Counted from the stretch's first letter, positions 55,301 to 62,977 are shown. The stretch: DNA of 64,000 nt from Algoriphagus sp. TR-M9 (GCF_027594545.1 NZ_CP115160.1:1683001-1747000); one strand, 5' to 3'. A program made the numbers and translations. Notes: a model not told the origin generated them from the letters alone.

Positions 55301-56471
55301 AGCTTTTTCTCCATATGAAAGAACGGAGGACTATAGTTCTTCAGAAGCCAGAAAACGCTATTTGTGGGTTGAATTTGATCAACCTGTAGAAAATCCTGAC
55401 GATACCTATTATTGCCGAATGCTGGGAAATGCTCCTGATCAATTGTTGGCAAGCAACGAGGGCGATCAACTGGTACCGCCAGAAGAAGCCCCAATCAGTC
55501 TGGATCCTGAGTTGACACGGCAGATAATACCAGGGCAAAGTGATGACAAGGCAGGAATGGGAGCTATGCAGCCTATGATCAAGGCCAGCGATAGCGAAAC
55601 GCATTATATTCTACCCATCCCTCCGGGCATGCATGCCGAAAGTGCAGAGATGTTCGGGTTTTTCACTTATGAATTCCGGGTTGGGCATGGGCATTGGCCT
55701 GATCGCGAGGATAATCTCTGGTCCACAGCGCAAGGTAGGTATGGTAGACCATTGCGGGTAACTGGAATTCAGCACCCGGCGCCTACTTTGCTTTGCTCAT
55801 TGAACAGAAGTAAAAATCACTTATACGTCAGTGCGCCTTTTGCCAAAGCGGTTCATCAGGGAAAGAATGTGACCTCCAAACCTCCAAGAACAAGTCTTTG
55901 GACTCTGGTGTATGCTCAGGTAGCTCAGGCCGATGGCAAGGATCATAGAAATATCCTGCTTGGAGAGATTGAAATGAAAATAGGAGTTAGAATTAATACG
56001 GATCCTAAACGCCTAAAAGAAATCAATGATTTGACGCAGCAGGTTTATTTTAAACCTACTATTGGTGATTATACTACAGGAAGCGTTACGCTAAATCCCA
56101 ATATGATCAGAATCGGGAATCAAATAGCTTCGATCAAAGATCAGCATCCTGTAGGGACTGCTACTGTCACTTCGCAAGAAATCGCAGATAAACTGAAATC
56201 AATGGGGCTGCCCGAGGATAGTCCTTTGAGTGTTTTGGTAGTGGAGGTTTTTGGCAACATTACCAATATCCACGATCATATGGCGCAATATAGAAACATG
56301 CGGGCTGGTGAAGCAGTAGCCAATGAAGTAAGAGAAGGATTAAAGGCAAAGAAAACAGCCACCAACTTGGTCTCGGAGATCAGGCCTTTAAGTCGAGGGC
56401 TAGGACACTTCAGGATCCTGAGAACCTCTCCGCTTACGAAGGTTCCATTCGTATGCTGCCCTACTTGCTAA
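52347..56471 (+). CDS. Giant protein of unknown family (1374 aa), second of the pair
   Basis: Not recognised. 1374 residues, no signal peptide (MEPKRLLSLMTFPQRYDGNT). The sequence is beta-rich, with Trp/Tyr-rich patches (DSHYW-like NSDHYWLPMYYAHWIG), Fn3-like strands (LETELRYGNTYEFRIRMTDI) and a distinctive late block GFFTYEFRVGHGHWPDRED followed by LWSTAQGRYGRPLRVTGIQ. The C-terminus is short, helical, then basic and ends VPFVCCPTC with three Cys. It follows the first giant gene by 24 bp and is closed by a terminator at 56486, so the two appear to be one transcript encoding partners, perhaps subunits of one large assembly. That is inference from layout. Confidence 0.84.
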   Translation: MEPKRLLSLMTFPQRYDGNTLTVNIVVVPRNTNPFSNWATGLPNPANVPGFADFQPEFTLSIVRGTDDFPLSNATAPSRIPIVEPVKITAATNKAEIIKKVADAMPLPITDNSDKLPDPVPVEKSIKKYLPKTYRNSFNFTQPRHPNAITDDGYSCAVRDKVPTVNYKPRTKLSWGKVFANILRQPLLAKACGMIYEVKLEVKAEWFENGWYLYADIVNDPYATAQTGLLEHADGPLIKRYAAKIPELVEGESRPVFAPVLFPVLYKKATDPSEPLPLGPWDELFIEAQTYNDGFAKIVHANQPVSGNLLEETPDELPPQSDAGIRLGWDDEQILVWYLRQMIENPSNPGSKERIDAPLGVMGYHIDVRAAKPGAVWESLNNIAINESANMFKGQLEASTTELPYQVYPNKISGPNSDHYWLPMYYAHWIGKNLVTEDKDALEIYRNDQDNGGIQDEVQDKKVVQNKALIPVPLETELRYGNTYEFRIRMTDISGGGPSLTDNPLNDAPSPETSVSFKRFVNPAMLRVEKPEEIRSNQRTYFNAVDNDETEFDSNPSFVIQRPLLEYPAVVFTNKYQALGQDPIAMLKALDFQPDGLKPALPDPDVTKVKVRVEVKSLRMDTQLSQKGDDSYITLYETARAFPEQFEGTLTIPMEFIDVPVLNLGEPANPFLRDDLLIDDINGMEGLVLPSGRHIRISLRAVAESQEAPESYFGIIDDVEDQDSRFGKNMQFMLYKEPTAELDLLQQFEDVPPVQALFLKPDAVPTIKGNIYNSLLRRTAEENQAGVVERLANALGVEAKGLTLVAPKGERIAFGCSSRIRHTLAPDGSSITFATKSDLYNQWLATLSYKLNRDWAWDSLDDVSFVIEREFKFRKDLNSESRKNSYLGDIELKHTVSFEALQPDRFDAVNRNYTRIIYIDALDPKNELKQNNGDLRFPDELWATYKIKPKVRVGHPQPEELETDQLTLPTVLPPAQVPKIVSVGIAFSPYERTEDYSSSEARKRYLWVEFDQPVENPDDTYYCRMLGNAPDQLLASNEGDQLVPPEEAPISLDPELTRQIIPGQSDDKAGMGAMQPMIKASDSETHYILPIPPGMHAESAEMFGFFTYEFRVGHGHWPDREDNLWSTAQGRYGRPLRVTGIQHPAPTLLCSLNRSKNHLYVSAPFAKAVHQGKNVTSKPPRTSLWTLVYAQVAQADGKDHRNILLGEIEMKIGVRINTDPKRLKEINDLTQQVYFKPTIGDYTTGSVTLNPNMIRIGNQIASIKDQHPVGTATVTSQEIADKLKSMGLPEDSPLSVLVVEVFGNITNIHDHMAQYRNMRAGEAVANEVREGLKAKKTATNLVSEIRPLSRGLGHFRILRTSPLTKVPFVCCPTC

Positions 56472-56485
56472 GGACTTTGAAGTTG

Positions 56486-56515
56486 AACTCCCGGATTTAT
56501 CTGGGAGTTTTTTTA
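56486..56515 (+). terminator. Terminator of the giant-gene transcript
   Basis: AACTCCC (56486-56492) pairs with GGGAGTT (56503-56509), followed by a T run. It separates the pair from the Crp/Fnr gene. Confidence 0.85.
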
Positions 56516-56539
56516 TTAAAAGGCAAATAGTGCCAGGTT

Positions 56540-56584
56540 TGTGATTATTGTCACCTATCCCTTATTTGCACTTGATTAAATTTG
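56540..56584 (+). promoter_or_regulatory. Autoregulatory Crp/Fnr-type operator and promoter
   Basis: GTGATTATTGTCAC (56541-56554) is followed, with centre-to-end distance 36.5 bp, by a perfect -7 element TAAATTTG (56577-56584), 14 bp before the regulator's ATG. The spacing equals that at the SQR and TauE/SafE promoters. Confidence 0.72.
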
Positions 56585-56598
56585 ATTTTTAGCAAAAC

Positions 56599-57255
56599 AT
56601 GAACCAAGAAGAATTAAATGCATTGTTGCCAAACTTTACAGACCCCAAGTTATTGGAAGGGATTTTGGAAAAAGGACAAATCCTTCACCTCGAAGCAGGT
56701 AAAGTCCTCATGGAACCTGGGCAGTTTGTCAAAATGGTGCCAATAGTTTTGGAAGGATCCATCAAGATTTTGAGAATGGACGAGGACGGGAAAGAGTTGT
56801 TTTTGTATTACCTGGATGCGGGTGAGACCTGCGCACTTTCTCTGACTTGCTGCAGTGCCTCCAAACCCAGTGAAATCAAAGCAATAGTAGAAGAGGAAAC
56901 TACCTTGGTTGGAATTCCCATCGCCACTCATGAGCAGTGGAGTAATGAATTCAAGCAATGGAAGGATTTTGTCTCTAATACTTATCAAAGCCGCTTTCAG
57001 GAGATGCTGGTAGCCTTAGATGCAGTGGCTTTCAAAAGAATGGATGAGCGCCTGATGCGGTATATTGTGACCAAAATGAAACAGTACAAAACCAATGAAC
57101 TGCATACTACCCACCAGGAAATTGCAAATGAGCTGGGGACTTCACGTGAGGTGATATCCAGATTATTAAAACAACTGGAAAAGAAGAAATGGATAGAATT
57201 GGGGCGAAATGTAATTTATATCCGGGACGATTTTGAGGAATTGATCGGCAAATAG
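56599..57255 (+). CDS. Crp/Fnr-family regulator with C78/C84/C85 cluster
   Basis: A 218-residue regulator. The cyclic-nucleotide-binding-like domain (about 1-140) starts LLPNFTDPKLLEGILEKGQILHLEAG. Within the effector pocket region ETCALSLTCCSAS places C78, C84 and C85 close together, instead of the Arg/Ser residues that hold cAMP. The wHTH domain (about 150-215) has HQEIANELGTSREVISRLLKQLEKK. The Cys arrangement suggests sensing of sulfur or oxidants by disulfide, persulfide or Fe-S rather than cAMP binding. It has an operator in its own promoter and matching ones at SQR and TauE/SafE, so it likely controls these. Its end touches the convergent stress-protein gene. Confidence 0.9.
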   Translation: MNQEELNALLPNFTDPKLLEGILEKGQILHLEAGKVLMEPGQFVKMVPIVLEGSIKILRMDEDGKELFLYYLDAGETCALSLTCCSASKPSEIKAIVEEETTLVGIPIATHEQWSNEFKQWKDFVSNTYQSRFQEMLVALDAVAFKRMDERLMRYIVTKMKQYKTNELHTTHQEIANELGTSREVISRLLKQLEKKKWIELGRNVIYIRDDFEELIGK

Positions 57256-58059
57256 TCAGGGCATGACCAGAATAGGGACTTTGGAGTGAAAAATCATTTT
57301 CATGGTTTGGCTTCGGCTTAGGATCTGATCCCAGACGTTTTTATGGTGGTGGCTCATCACCAAAACTACATTTTCATTTTCTTCCAAATACTGGTCAAGC
57401 CCCTCAACTGCAGTTTTTGCGTAGAATTTATGGATTTTGGTGGGTGTTTTAGGGTAGTTGGTTTCCATGAATTTGACCAGTTCAGAGATTTTTTGATCTA
57501 CGTTGTTTTCCAGGCCTGTCTGTACATGTACGAATTCCAATCCACTTTCCCAGCGCTTGCTTAGACCAATTACCCATTCTATAAAATCAGTCTCATCATC
57601 TGCAAATTCCATAGCAATAGCTACCTTCTGGATGAAGCTAGGGTCAGACTCTGCTGGCACTACCAAAGTTGGGACAGTGGCTTCTTTTATCAAATTAATG
57701 GTCGTGCTGCCCATGAGGCTCTTTAATATCCCGCTGGATCCTTGCGTACCCATGACGATTAGGGTGGCACCCACTTCAGTCGCTAACTTGGAAATTGAAA
57801 TAGAAGCTGTTCCCTCCTTGATCACTGATCTGAATTTTAGGCCTGTGTTTTTTCGCCCAACTATGGACTTTTTCATCAATTTCTCAGCATCGGCGTGCAT
57901 GCTTTCCAGTGCTACACTGGCTTGAGAAGCAAAGTCAAATACAGCTTCAATCACATGGACGAGGATGATTTCACCATCTTTCTTTTCCGCCAGTGCAACT
58001 GCAAAATCCAGGGCGTTGAGGGATATATCAGAGAAATCTAAAGCGACAACTACTTTCAT
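57256..58059 (-). CDS. Tandem universal stress protein
   Basis: A 267-residue cytosolic protein with two Usp domains. The first keeps the full ATP motif G-x2-G-x9-G-S (GTQGSSGILKSLMGS). The second half is divergent (HHHKNVWDQILSRSQTMK). Its stop abuts the stop of the convergent Crp/Fnr gene with no spacer. It lies between two genes that carry the regulator's operator, but none was found upstream of this one on the minus strand. Confidence 0.88.
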   Translation of the reverse strand: MKVVVALDFSDISLNALDFAVALAEKKDGEIILVHVIEAVFDFASQASVALESMHADAEKLMKKSIVGRKNTGLKFRSVIKEGTASISISKLATEVGATLIVMGTQGSSGILKSLMGSTTINLIKEATVPTLVVPAESDPSFIQKVAIAMEFADDETDFIEWVIGLSKRWESGLEFVHVQTGLENNVDQKISELVKFMETNYPKTPTKIHKFYAKTAVEGLDQYLEENENVVLVMSHHHKNVWDQILSRSQTMKMIFHSKVPILVMP

Positions 58060-58425
58060 GGCTCGGGGTTGTTTTTATTAATTTACTGAATCCTTTACAG
58101 AACTCAAGCTAAAATCAACTTTGAGTTAGCTAGGTTATCTTAATGAGTTGTTACTTTTTTTTAACTGTTAATCTTTCTTTTGACTTTCTTGACCGGGATC
58201 AAATTTCCCTAATATTAAAAGCAGAATTGAATGCTATCCTACTGTGAACTTGCCTCCTGGAAGAATACACAAAATCCTCAAAGCCCATATTTAACACTGG
58301 GGTCAGGTACGGATCTTCATAAAACCCAAAATTGATTTGAAGCATGTGGATTTAAGTGTAACATTTGTCACTTCATTGCATAGTCTGGGGCTCTACTTTT
58401 GTAGGGTCAAGTTTAAGAAATAATA
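58060..58425. other. Divergent promoter region, 366 bp
   Basis: Separates the minus-strand stress-protein gene from TauE/SafE. The TauE side holds an operator and promoter (58358-58401). The stress-protein side has no TAnnTTTG match or operator that I can see. The rest is AT-rich without further structure. Confidence 0.45.
58358..58401 (+). promoter_or_regulatory. TauE/SafE promoter with Crp/Fnr-type operator
   Basis: GTAACATTTGTCAC (58358-58371) and a perfect -7 TACTTTTG (58394-58401). The centre is 36.5 bp from the last base of the -7, and no good -33 is present, fitting activator dependence. Confidence 0.7.
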
Positions 58426-59226
58426 ATGGATGTTATCGTGCTAGTCGGCTATGCTGCCGCAGTTATTATAGGAGTCAGTTTAGGGTTAATAGGAGGGGGA
58501 GGATCTATACTCACAGTCCCAGTTTTAGTTTATATTTTAGGAATAGACCCGGTTTTGGCTACGGCTTATTCTCTGTTTGTGGTAGGCAGTACCTCTTTGG
58601 TAGGGTCATTTACCTATATGAAAAAGGAGCTGGTTGATTACAAAACGGCATTAGTCTTTGCCATACCTTCATTCATAGCAGTTTTTCTAACCAGGAAATT
58701 TCTAGTACCTGCTATTCCTGAGCACATGTTTGACCTAGGATCTCTAGAAGTGACCAAAAACATAGGCATTATGGTGTTTTTTGCCATCATTATGTTTGCG
58801 GCGTCGGTATCTATGATCCAGGGAAACGGCAAAAAGGATGTGAAAGAGGATTCCAAAGTGAAATTTAACATTCCACTTATCGCAATAGAAGGATTGGTAG
58901 TGGGAACGATTACTGGGATTGTAGGAGCAGGAGGAGGGTTTTTGATTATTCCCGCCCTGGTATTACTGGCCAAACTCCCCATGAAAAAAGCTGTAGGCAC
59001 CTCCTTGTTGATCATTGCGGCAAAATCATTAATCGGTTTTCTAGGAGATGTTTCCAATCAAGTCATAGACTGGAAGATGTTGTTGATTTTCACGGGGCTT
59101 TCAATAGTAGGTATATTTATAGGAAGCTCCCTTTCCAAGAAGATCAATGAAAAAGTTCTGAAAAAAGGATTTGGCTGGTTTGTTCTCGTGATGGCACTTT
59201 ATATTATTTCTAAAGAATTGTTTTAG
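58426..59226 (+). CDS. TauE/SafE-family sulfur-anion exporter
   Basis: A 266-residue membrane protein with about eight TM helices and the duplicated family motifs: GLIGGGGSILTVPVLVYILG near the N-terminus and GIVGAGGGFLIIPALVLLAKLPMKKAVGTSLLIIAAKS in the middle. The family exports sulfite, sulfoacetate, thiosulfate or related anions. Its operator is shared with SQR, which links it to disposal of sulfur oxidation products. The substrate is inferred. Ends with a long hairpin terminator. Confidence 0.9.
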   Translation: MDVIVLVGYAAAVIIGVSLGLIGGGGSILTVPVLVYILGIDPVLATAYSLFVVGSTSLVGSFTYMKKELVDYKTALVFAIPSFIAVFLTRKFLVPAIPEHMFDLGSLEVTKNIGIMVFFAIIMFAASVSMIQGNGKKDVKEDSKVKFNIPLIAIEGLVVGTITGIVGAGGGFLIIPALVLLAKLPMKKAVGTSLLIIAAKSLIGFLGDVSNQVIDWKMLLIFTGLSIVGIFIGSSLSKKINEKVLKKGFGWFVLVMALYIISKELF

Positions 59227-59271
59227 TGTTTCGAATAGTTTAGGGGCTTTTCCTTCAAGAGACTTCGCATC

Positions 59272-59320
59272 AGGCCGTTCGGGCAGGGGAATTTTAATTT
59301 CCTTGCCCGAGTGGCCTTTT
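59272..59320 (+). terminator. Long hairpin terminator after TauE/SafE
   Basis: Imperfect stem: AGGCC with GGCCT and TCGGGCAGGGGAA with TTCCTTGCCCGA around a short AT loop, then TTTTCT. Confidence 0.7.
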
Positions 59321-59457
59321 CTGTCTGCTGTCCGGTAAGACAAAAAGGGTAAAGGCACTGGATAGGTTTTGTACAATACTATTAAAAAATTTGTTTTTTC
59401 AGTCAATCCGAATGAATAGGCTATGTCGTAAATGACATCACATCAACTATTCAACTC

Positions 59458-60978
59458 ATGAAAAATTTTAGAATTTTAGCTACTTATTTAGCCCTAATGG
59501 CTATACCTATGATATTCTTTTCTTGCGAGGAAGATGACACCATGCAACCTAGCATAGATATGCCGGGTACAGCACCTGACGTGTCTTTTACTGCTTTGAC
59601 CTCAGATAATAAAATTCTGAAATTCGATGCTACTGACTTAAAATCTGCCATTAGCTCAGTAGATATTTCAGGTCTAGGTTCGGGTGAAATGCTGGTTTCC
59701 ATAGATTACCGTCCTGCAACCGGGCAGCTATATGCGCTTAGCTCCTCTAGTAGACTTTATCATATCAATGAAAATACCGGAGCAGCTACAGCACTTGGAA
59801 TGGAGCCGTTTACACCGGCTTATCAAGGTGCTAATCCTTCTTTGGATTTTAATCCCACGGTAGACAGAGTAAGGTTAGTTACTGAGTCAGGGCAGAATTT
59901 ACGTCTTCATCCAGAGCTGGGAACCGTGGTGGCTACTGATGGATCTATAAATGGAGGAATGAATCCTAGAATTGGAGCAGTGGCCTACTCTGACAGCTTT
60001 TCGGGAACAACTAGCACTACTCTTTTTGATATAGATTTTGAGCAGGATATGCTTTTTAAGCAAGTGCCACCAAACGATGGAGGATTAGAAGCGGTAGGAG
60101 AACTGGGAGTGGATTTTGAAGGACCTGGTGATATGGATATTTTACCGGACAATTCTGTTGCCTTGGCTGTAAATAGAATGAATGAAGAATCCAGGTTATA
60201 TACCATTAGCCTTTCGTCTGGGACTGCCACGTGGGTAGGGACATTTTCCGCACCGGTAGTGAGTATTGCATTCAAGACCAACCCAATCGCTTATGCGACA
60301 GATGCAGCTAATAATTTGTACCGGTTTGACCCTGTGAATCCAGCTCCAATTGCAGTAGAAATGTCTGGTTTGGGCGAAGGTGAAATGATTGTAGGCCTTG
60401 ACTTTAGACCTATGAATGGTCAACTTCTGGCTGTGTCTAACAAGAGCCAATTGTATTCGGTGAACCCATCGAGTGGAGCCCTTACTGCCGTCGGTAGTCC
60501 ACTAGATCCAATGGCAATGGGTTCATTCATAGGTTTTGATTTTAACCCTACTGTAGATAGAATCAGGTTGATTACCGAGCAAGGTCAAAACTTAAGGCTA
60601 CATCCAGACTTGGGCACTGTAGTAGCAGTGGATGGAAGTTTAAATCCAGGTACCCCTATGGCAAGTGCTGCAGCGTATTCGGAAAATTTTGCTGGAACTA
60701 CGAGTACATCTTTATTTGTGATCGATGCGCAAACCGACATGTTGTATCAGGTTTCTCCTCCTAATGACGGAGACTTGGTTGAAATCGGCCCCTTGGGTAT
60801 GGACTTGACAGATGATAATGGATTTGATATTGGCGGGACTTCAAATATGGCTTATGGGGTGTTCACAGTAGGAGGTGCCACTGGAGTGTACTCCGTTAAC
60901 CTGATGAGCGGAAGTGCAGCAAAAATTTCAGACCTCAATTTTATGCCTACTTCCATGGCCTTGGGCTTAGGATTTTAA
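59458..60978 (+). CDS. Lipoprotein with two DUF4394 domains
   Basis: A 506-residue lipoprotein, lipobox IFFSC near residue 23. The body is two tandem copies (about 40-260 and 265-505) of DUF4394, each with a set such as RPATGQLYALSSSSRLYHIN / DFNPTVDRVRLVTESGQNLRLHPELGTVVA and RPMNGQLLAVSNKSQLYSVN / DFNPTVDRIRLITEQGQNLRLHPDLGTVVA. The family is a secreted beta-propeller-like domain of unknown role, often with sigma/anti-sigma or superoxide-related genes. A palindrome ATGTC-N6-GACAT lies 20 bp upstream. Confidence 0.88.
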   Translation: MKNFRILATYLALMAIPMIFFSCEEDDTMQPSIDMPGTAPDVSFTALTSDNKILKFDATDLKSAISSVDISGLGSGEMLVSIDYRPATGQLYALSSSSRLYHINENTGAATALGMEPFTPAYQGANPSLDFNPTVDRVRLVTESGQNLRLHPELGTVVATDGSINGGMNPRIGAVAYSDSFSGTTSTTLFDIDFEQDMLFKQVPPNDGGLEAVGELGVDFEGPGDMDILPDNSVALAVNRMNEESRLYTISLSSGTATWVGTFSAPVVSIAFKTNPIAYATDAANNLYRFDPVNPAPIAVEMSGLGEGEMIVGLDFRPMNGQLLAVSNKSQLYSVNPSSGALTAVGSPLDPMAMGSFIGFDFNPTVDRIRLITEQGQNLRLHPDLGTVVAVDGSLNPGTPMASAAAYSENFAGTTSTSLFVIDAQTDMLYQVSPPNDGDLVEIGPLGMDLTDDNGFDIGGTSNMAYGVFTVGGATGVYSVNLMSGSAAKISDLNFMPTSMALGLGF

Positions 60979-60995
60979 TTCAAAAAAAACTTATA

Positions 60996-61033
60996 AACAA
61001 AAGGCTAGTCAATCATTTGACTAGCCTTTTGTT
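60996..61033. terminator. Strong bidirectional terminator
   Basis: Stem AACAAAAGGCTAGTCAA (60996-61012, mirrored at 61017-61033) around TCAT, a 17-bp perfect stem between convergent genes. Confidence 0.92.
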
Positions 61034-61068
61034 ATGTTTTATAGCGTATAGAGAAATTGCTTGACTCG

Positions 61069-61458
61069 CTAAAACGCCAAAGCAGCCAACCCTAATTTAG
61101 ATTTGAGCGGATTGATGGATTTGAGAATCTGCCCAGAGTACTTTTTGAAAAGATCACTTCCTAGTAGATCCGTCAGAAACTTAGTTCTCTTGTTTTTTAG
61201 ACCTAAAAAAGCAGCTTTTTTGTCGTCGTCGGATTTTCCGCTTTTACTGATGTTTGTCAGTTCATCCACAAAACTGGAGTTGTTTTTGGTCAATTTTTCC
61301 TTTTGATCCGAATTCAAGTCTAGTCCGTCAGTATCATTCAAAATTCCCAATACCTGAGAGGAAAGATCTACTTTAGGGATCTTCAGCCCTTGTGCATTTA
61401 CATTTGACGATAAGAATAGCAGTAAGCCTAGGCCTAAAACGATTTTGAATTTATTCAT
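61069..61458 (-). CDS. Small secreted protein, paralogue 2 (129 aa)
   Basis: Signal peptide MNKFKIVLGLGLLLFLSSNV ending NAQ. The mature ~105 residues are helical and Lys/Ser-rich: LGILNDTDGLDLNSDQKEKL, NNSSFVDEL, FLTDLLGSDLFKKYSGQIL. Aligns along its whole length with the next gene, which also encodes 129 residues, with conserved patterns such as LG(I/A)...DQKEKL / DKQKEEL and GS/GK-D. Family not recognised. Tandem copies suggest duplication. Confidence 0.74.
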   Translation of the reverse strand: MNKFKIVLGLGLLLFLSSNVNAQGLKIPKVDLSSQVLGILNDTDGLDLNSDQKEKLTKNNSSFVDELTNISKSGKSDDDKKAAFLGLKNKRTKFLTDLLGSDLFKKYSGQILKSINPLKSKLGLAALAF

Positions 61459-61475
61459 AATAATAGTCTGTTTGT

Positions 61476-61865
61476 TTAGATGATAAATCTAGCCAGCTTG
61501 TATTTCCTACGTAGTGGCCCCATTTGCTTTTTGATTTTCTTTCGGTACTTCTTTACTGTGTCTTTTCCTAGTATGTCTTCAAAAACAGAGTTTTGATCCT
61601 TAGCCAGTCCGGTTATTTTGGCGATTTTTTGATCGTCTGATTCATCTCCATCGGCGATATTCACGACTGAATCCAAAAAGCCGGAATTCTTTTCGTTGAG
61701 TTCCTCTTTTTGCTTATCTGTAATTCCAAGGTCATCACCGGGACTGAATGCCCCTAGCATGTCTTTTTTGAAGTCTGGAGAGGGGAGATTGATGGTCTGT
61801 GCCTCTACTTGCCAAGCAATGGCTAGTAGCAGCACTGTAAATGCGAATATTACTTTTGTTTTCAT
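61476..61865 (-). CDS. Small secreted protein, paralogue 1 (129 aa)
   Basis: Start taken at ATG 61865 (MKTKVIFAFTVLLLAIAWQV, signal ending EAQ); a longer frame adds an unlikely polar lead. 129 residues, same as its downstream neighbour at 17 bp. The body (FKKDMLGAFSPGDDLGITDK, KEELNEKNSGFLDSVVN, SVFEDILGKDTVKKYRKKI) matches it position by position, ending more basic (RRKYKLARFII). No known domain. Confidence 0.74.
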   Translation of the reverse strand: MKTKVIFAFTVLLLAIAWQVEAQTINLPSPDFKKDMLGAFSPGDDLGITDKQKEELNEKNSGFLDSVVNIADGDESDDQKIAKITGLAKDQNSVFEDILGKDTVKKYRKKIKKQMGPLRRKYKLARFII

Positions 61866-61980
61866 TTTGTACGAATTAAAGTTTTGGATGGAATCCAACT
61901 CAAAAGCTGCATAATTGGCCACTAGGGCAATTCAGTTTTCTAGTTGTATAAATTAAAGTTGTCAAGAGATACTTTGCATT

Positions 61981-62478
61981 TCATTTAAATAGCCCTTTGC
62001 CCATATTCATCAATCCCCCCAAATCCATCCCGCCATTTCCTCCACCATTGCCCAGGAGTGAGCCCAGTAGATCTGCAGTTCCCACTTTACCTTGTCCGCC
62101 CTGTAGGGATGATACAATGGAAGACATGATGTCATTATTTTCCTGCGGGGCATCATTTACCCGTTTGTTAAAGAAATTCATGATCATCGGTAGGGCTGCG
62201 GCTGCTATTCCCATGGCTTGTTCTTTGGAAATCCCAAGCTTGTCCATGAGCCCTTGCGACACATCTCCCTGTAGGTTGTTGATGATGGGCGCGTCTGGAG
62301 AAGTTTCCTTTCCAGAAAACATTTCCTGGATAGCTGCAGTATCACCAGCTGCTACCCGTTTTTGGAGGCTATTTTGTAAAGAATCCTTGATAGCTGAAGC
62401 GCCACTGCTGTCCTGATTCATACCTGCGAGCATTTCCTGTAGAGGCCCGTCAGCCATTTTTAATAATTGATCTAACAT
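61981..62478 (-). CDS. DUF937/YidB-like protein
   Basis: A 165-residue protein with a Gly/Asn/Met-rich tail (GSLLGNGGGNGGMDLGGLMN) and body motifs LQGDVSQGLMDKLGISKEQAMGIAAAALPMIMNFF, as in the DUF937 domain found in YidB and related proteins. No signal peptide. Cytosolic function unknown. Separate transcript from the small paralogues (115 bp). Confidence 0.78.
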   Translation of the reverse strand: MLDQLLKMADGPLQEMLAGMNQDSSGASAIKDSLQNSLQKRVAAGDTAAIQEMFSGKETSPDAPIINNLQGDVSQGLMDKLGISKEQAMGIAAAALPMIMNFFNKRVNDAPQENNDIMSSIVSSLQGGQGKVGTADLLGSLLGNGGGNGGMDLGGLMNMGKGLFK

Positions 62479-62602
62479 GATTTGAAAAATTTGTTTGATT
62501 CAATTTCTCAAAAATGAAATGGCTTTGCAATGAAATGCTCAGGAAAAAATCATAAAAAGTCTGTTTTGGATTATATTTTGGATTTTTCAAGTAAAACAAG
62601 AT

Positions 62603-62854
62603 TCAATTTACAGTCCGGTAAGCTGCTTTACCTCCAAAATTCTGTACCCCGATGAGGTATGGAACGCCATGAAAGTCAGGATTTCTATAAACCTGAACCC
62701 CACAGCCCAGCTGTATGTAGTGTGGATTGAGAATGCTTTTTCTATGACTAGGAGAATTCATCCATAACCTGACCACCTCCCGGGCATAGCTGAGATAGGT
62801 ATGGGGTAAAATGACTTCTTTTTTAGAACAAGCGGTGCTGGTAGAGTTTAACAC
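62603..62854 (-). pseudogene. CAP/SCP-domain fragment (5'-truncated)
   Basis: The 83-residue frame contains the C-terminal half of a CAP domain: LSYAREVVRLWMNSPSHRKSILNPHYIQLGCGVQVY and VPYLIGVQNFGG. The N-terminal half with its catalytic-cleft His is missing: the frame upstream runs only to a stop near 62905, and no other start or signal peptide appears before the next gene. Either it is a remnant of a lost gene or an unusually short CAP protein. The opening MLNSTSTACSKKE is not a signal sequence. Confidence 0.6.
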
Positions 62855-62944
62855 GAAGAAGTCTCCTCTATATTTTAGAATCCGGAAAAGAAATTAACTC
62901 AACAGAAGAATCATTTATTCGATTACTCCATATGGGGGAAGCAA

Positions 62945-62977
62945 AAAACCTCCGCCAGTATGCTTGACGAAGGTTTT
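62945..62977 (-). terminator. Terminator of the 4-TM gene
   Basis: AAAACCTCCG and CGAAGGTTTT arms, about 9 of 10 paired, around a 13-nt loop. On the minus strand it ends in T, about 40 bp after the stop. Confidence 0.6.

Noticed and set aside
47016-56471. Giant pair as phage tail or Tc-toxin genes
   Set aside because: No neighbouring phage, baseplate or toxin genes, and no motif that I recognise from those families.
58365-58637. 90-codon plus frame overlapping the start of TauE/SafE
   Set aside because: Shadow in another frame of a well-supported membrane gene; overlaps its promoter.
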